From an uncultured Lachnospiraceae bacterium (GTDB lineage Bacteria > Bacillota > Clostridia > Lachnospirales > Lachnospiraceae): 64,000 bases of DNA. The position numbers and the translations under genes are program-made. How positions within the stretch are numbered: position 1 is the first letter of the stretch; each line of letters starts with the position of its first letter. The notes under the pieces are model-generated. The model was not told the origin of the DNA, ran no database searches, and saw nothing but the letters and a program-made list of their open reading frames with translations. The stretch is taken from assembly GCA_900316665.1 (NCBI GenBank), contig ONDV01000004.1, positions 49,344 to 113,343 of the forward strand. The letters are read 5' to 3'. Of the stretch, positions 61,852 through 64,000 are shown one piece after another.

Positions 61852-62097
61852 TAAAACTTCCCACATAAACAACAAAAAACTTCGTTGCAATGGATTCATT
61901 CGCTTTTTGCCAAGAGATGTCACAGTGGTGGCTCACAAGTTGTGTTTTTCTGTTTGCTCGCACGCGCTTTTTAGCGGCTCTCTGACAAAAGCTCGCTCAC
62001 GACGAAAAACACAATGTTCGCCACCATCTGTGCATTTCTTGGCAAGCTTCAATGAATCCCTTGCAACGAAGATGCTCCATGTTAGTGGGAAGTTTTA
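61852..62097. repeat. Dispersed repeat, copy B (246 bp), long imperfect hairpin
   Basis: Ends TAAAACTTCCCACAT (61852-61866) and GTGGGAAGTTTTA (62085-62097) are inverted. Inside, 61881-61958 and the complement of about 61998-62070 form a long imperfect inverted repeat (both start TTCGTTGCAA-GGATTCATT when read inward). The right arm is homologous to the conserved segment of copies A and C. It fills the gap between the convergent dut and flavodiiron genes. Confidence 0.88.
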
Positions 62098-62101
62098 GTA
62101 A

Positions 62102-63493
62102 TTATTTCACCTGTACAAATCTTGATTTCGGTATTCCGCAAACCGGACATTTCCAGTCATCCGGCAGCTCTTCAAAAGGAGTGCCGCTCTTTATTCCGTG
62201 CTCAGGATCTCCTTTTGCCGGATCATAGATGTATCCGCAGGGGCACTGCCACTTGGCAAGTCCTGATGATGCGGAAGAATCCTCTGTCTCTTTCTCTTCA
62301 GGCGCACCATTTAAAAGCTGAGATACAAGTTCCGGAACCTTGGCAAAATCATCCTTTTCAGGATTCCAGTATGATTTTACTTCAGCCGGCACTACATCAT
62401 ATCCGGCATCTGAAAGCATCTCGCGGAGCTTCTTGTTTCCTTCTCCGCTCCATCCGTAGCATCCGAATACAGCTGCTCTCTTGCCCTTGATCCTCAATGA
62501 CTTCAGATAATATAAAAATCCCGCCACACTTGAGACCACGCCGTTTAATATGGTGGGTGAGCCGACGGCTATTGCCTTTGATTTGAATACGCTGTTTACA
62601 ATGTCATCCTTTTCAACATGATCGGCATTGAATACCTTCACGATTGTATCCGGAGACTGCTTCTGAATTTCGTCAGCGATGGCATGAGCGATCTTTTCCG
62701 TGCCATGCCACTCGGTTGCGTACACAATAGTAATTCTGTCTTCCTGATAATTATCAGCCCAGTCTGCGTAAGCTTTTACTATCTGCATGGGGTTGTCACG
62801 CCATATTGCGCCGTGGCTGGGAGCAATGATATCAATGGGAAGATTCATGGCAGAAATCTCAGCGACCTTTTTCTTCACCATCGGCGAGAAAGGAGCCACG
62901 ATGTTGGCGTAATATCTCATTGCCTCATCCCAGAGTCTCTCCTGATCAGCCTTGTCATTGTACATTTCCTCGATAGCATAGTGCTGACCGAAGGCATCCA
63001 TTGAGAAGAGGATATTGTCGCCGGTAAGATATACTGCCATCGAATCCGGCCAGTGAAGGAAAGTCATCTCGATAAAGACAAGCTTCTTGCCGTTGCCGAT
63101 GTCAACAGTATCTCCGGTATGCACTACATGGAAATTCCATCCGTTTTTTCCATACTGCCCCTCAAGAGACTTTACGGCATTGGCCGTGCAGTAAATAGGT
63201 GTATCAGGGATCAGCTTCATCAAAGCAGGAAGGCTGCCTGAATGATCCTTCTCTCCATGATTGATAACAATCATATCTATCTTATCAAGATCGATCTCGC
63301 TCTTCAGATTCTCTATAAATTCCTCCTGATGCGGCGCCCACACCGTATCTACAAGGACATTCTTGCCTTCTTCGATAAGATAAGCATTCTGGGAGCTTCC
63401 GCTGTGGATCGTAAAATCATCACCGTGGAATTTCTGAAGATCCCAGTCTATGTATCCTATCCAGGACACATTATTCTTTACATTTTTCTTCAT
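62102..63493 (-). CDS. Flavodiiron protein with C-terminal rubredoxin (flavorubredoxin type)
   Basis: 463 residues. Metallo-beta-lactamase-like di-iron domain: NHGEKDHSG (HxExDH ligands), [12 protein letters not shown] (His), [10 protein letters not shown] (Asp) and IAPSHGAIW (His). Flavodoxin domain from about 255 ([46 protein letters not shown]). Rubredoxin domain in the last 55 residues, with CPVCG as the second knuckle; the first knuckle reads QCPCGY, one residue shorter than CxxCG. Reduces oxygen to water or NO to nitrous oxide. AAGGAG eight bases before the ATG; a PerR-box-like site lies upstream. Confidence 0.95.
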   Translation of the reverse strand: MKKNVKNNVSWIGYIDWDLQKFHGDDFTIHSGSSQNAYLIEEGKNVLVDTVWAPHQEEFIENLKSEIDLDKIDMIVINHGEKDHSGSLPALMKLIPDTPIYCTANAVKSLEGQYGKNGWNFHVVHTGDTVDIGNGKKLVFIEMTFLHWPDSMAVYLTGDNILFSMDAFGQHYAIEEMYNDKADQERLWDEAMRYYANIVAPFSPMVKKKVAEISAMNLPIDIIAPSHGAIWRDNPMQIVKAYADWADNYQEDRITIVYATEWHGTEKIAHAIADEIQKQSPDTIVKVFNADHVEKDDIVNSVFKSKAIAVGSPTILNGVVSSVAGFLYYLKSLRIKGKRAAVFGCYGWSGEGNKKLREMLSDAGYDVVPAEVKSYWNPEKDDFAKVPELVSQLLNGAPEEKETEDSSASSGLAKWQCPCGYIYDPAKGDPEHGIKSGTPFEELPDDWKCPVCGIPKSRFVQVK

Positions 63494-63570
63494 TTGCCAT
63501 TCTCCTTTCCGGAATATAAAAAGGTCTCAAAAAAATGTTATCTGTTACGTCTTTTTATCACTTCTCTATT

Positions 63571-63607
63571 ATAAATAAGAGGAGTCAAAACGACTCCTCT
63601 TATTTAT
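63571..63607. other. Perfect 16-bp stem hairpin in the leader of the flavodiiron gene
   Basis: ATAAATAAGAGGAGTC and its exact reverse complement flank AAAAC. On the minus strand it falls between the operator/promoter at 63620-63645 and the gene start at 63493. No T-tract follows the stem, so it may act as a bidirectional terminator using its own U-rich arm, or as an RNA-stabilising leader. Confidence 0.7.
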
Positions 63608-63613
63608 ACCACA

Positions 63614-63642
63614 TTTTCTATCAGTAATCATTACTATTTACA
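63614..63642 (-). promoter_or_regulatory. PerR-box-like palindrome within a possible promoter of the flavodiiron gene
   Basis: AGTAATCATTACT at 63623-63635 is identical to the core of the perR operator. On the minus strand it sits between TTGTAA (63642-63637) and TAGAAA (63619-63614), a 17-bp-spaced weak promoter, so a bound repressor would block it. Confidence 0.5.
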
Positions 63643-63652
63643 ATTAAATAAC

Positions 63653-64000
63653 AAAACTTCCCGCATTTAATGTAACATCACGAAGTGATGTTACAAGTGC
63701 AAGCAAACGAAGTTTGCACTTTAAATGCGCTTGCATCAATTAATGTAACACCACGAAGTGATGTTACAAGTGCAAGCGCAAGCAAACGAAGTTTGCACTT
63801 TAAATGCGCTTGCAACAATTAATATGGATCATCTTAGTTGCAAGGATTCATGGAAGCCATGAGATGCACAGATGGTGGCGAACATTGTGTTTTTCGTTGT
63901 TAGCGAGCACGCTAGCTGCGGCTCGGAAACTGTAACAGCACGAAGTGGTGTTACATGTGCAAGCGCTCGCAAACGAAGTTTGCGCTTCAATGCGCTTGCA
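63653..64000. repeat. Dispersed repeat, copy C, with hairpin modules; continues past the window edge
   Basis: Starts AAAACTTCCCGCAT. Three modules of about 70-78 bp (63669-63739, 63741-63818, 63931-64000) each carry two consecutive hairpins: TGTAACATCAC-GAA-GTGATGTTACA and an AAACGAAGTTT hairpin flanked by GCAAGC/GCTTGC. Between modules two and three lies the 89-bp segment shared with copy A (63837-63925). No protein-coding frame is seen. Confidence 0.85.

Noticed and set aside
63653..64000. Repeated hairpins suggesting a CRISPR array or retron msr-msd
   Set aside because: Unit lengths vary, there are no unique spacers, and no cas or reverse transcriptase gene is in the window.

Overview
The window looks like the chromosome of an anaerobic, low-to-mid GC Firmicute of the Lachnospiraceae type (Clostridia). 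The support is the gene set: a butyryl-CoA:acetate CoA-transferase-like gene and a thiolase (butyrate metabolism), a SCIFF ranthipeptide with its radical SAM maturase beside a fused SecDF, a reverse rubrerythrin and a rubredoxin-fused flavodiiron protein under a PerR-like regulator, a clostridial-type IspE and PfkA next to DnaE, and AGGAGG-type ribosome binding sites throughout. The genus cannot be named from the sequence. No rRNA or tRNA gene was found.

Layout. 1-7 kb: aminotransferase with its Lrp-type regulator, a VanW-domain wall protein, AzlCD amino-acid exporter, CoA-transferase. 7-10 kb: rubrerythrin, PerR-like regulator with a perfect 19-bp operator, second aminotransferase. 10-14.4 kb: a four-gene MacAB-like export operon carrying two different membrane-fusion subunits. 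14.6-19.4 kb: a BMP-type binding protein overlapping a very large membrane sensor (ECF S-component-like head, beta-propellers, HD-GYP output). 19.6-42 kb: housekeeping and metabolism (glyA, thl, oxidoreductase, secDF, SCIFF pair, trigger-factor-like lipoprotein, GntR, ispE, alarmone synthetase, rRNA methyltransferase, pfkA, dnaE, radical SAM, patatin, CPBP protease).

42.1-52.2 kb is an accessory island: hsdM, two tandem hsdS genes, hsdR, a tyrosine recombinase and a DUF4869 gene, all on the minus strand, bounded by perfect 59-bp direct repeats. The repeat is a terminator-like hairpin sitting between two convergent host genes, so the island looks inserted by site-specific recombination. 52-63.5 kb returns to core genes: glgP, ileS behind a consensus promoter and attenuator-like leader, a repeat-rich membrane protein, glycosyltransferase, proC, dut and the flavodiiron protein.

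Two themes cross the window. First, a 13-bp palindrome (AGTAATCATTACT) occurs at the perR promoter, upstream of the flavodiiron gene, and inside both island boundary repeats; the first two suggest a PerR oxygen/peroxide regulon. Second, a dispersed repeat family with ends TAAAACTTCCCACAT...ATGTGGGAAGTTTTA occurs just behind stop codons at 7.2, 14.6 and 61.9 kb, with a degenerate end at 19.4 kb and a complex hairpin-rich copy running off the right edge. It looks like an unrecognised MITE- or REP-like element.

The most interesting items are this repeat family, the island with its duplicated terminator boundaries, and the S-component/propeller/HD-GYP sensor with its BMP partner. Start codons were re-chosen by ribosome binding site for many genes, and several use TTG or GTG.
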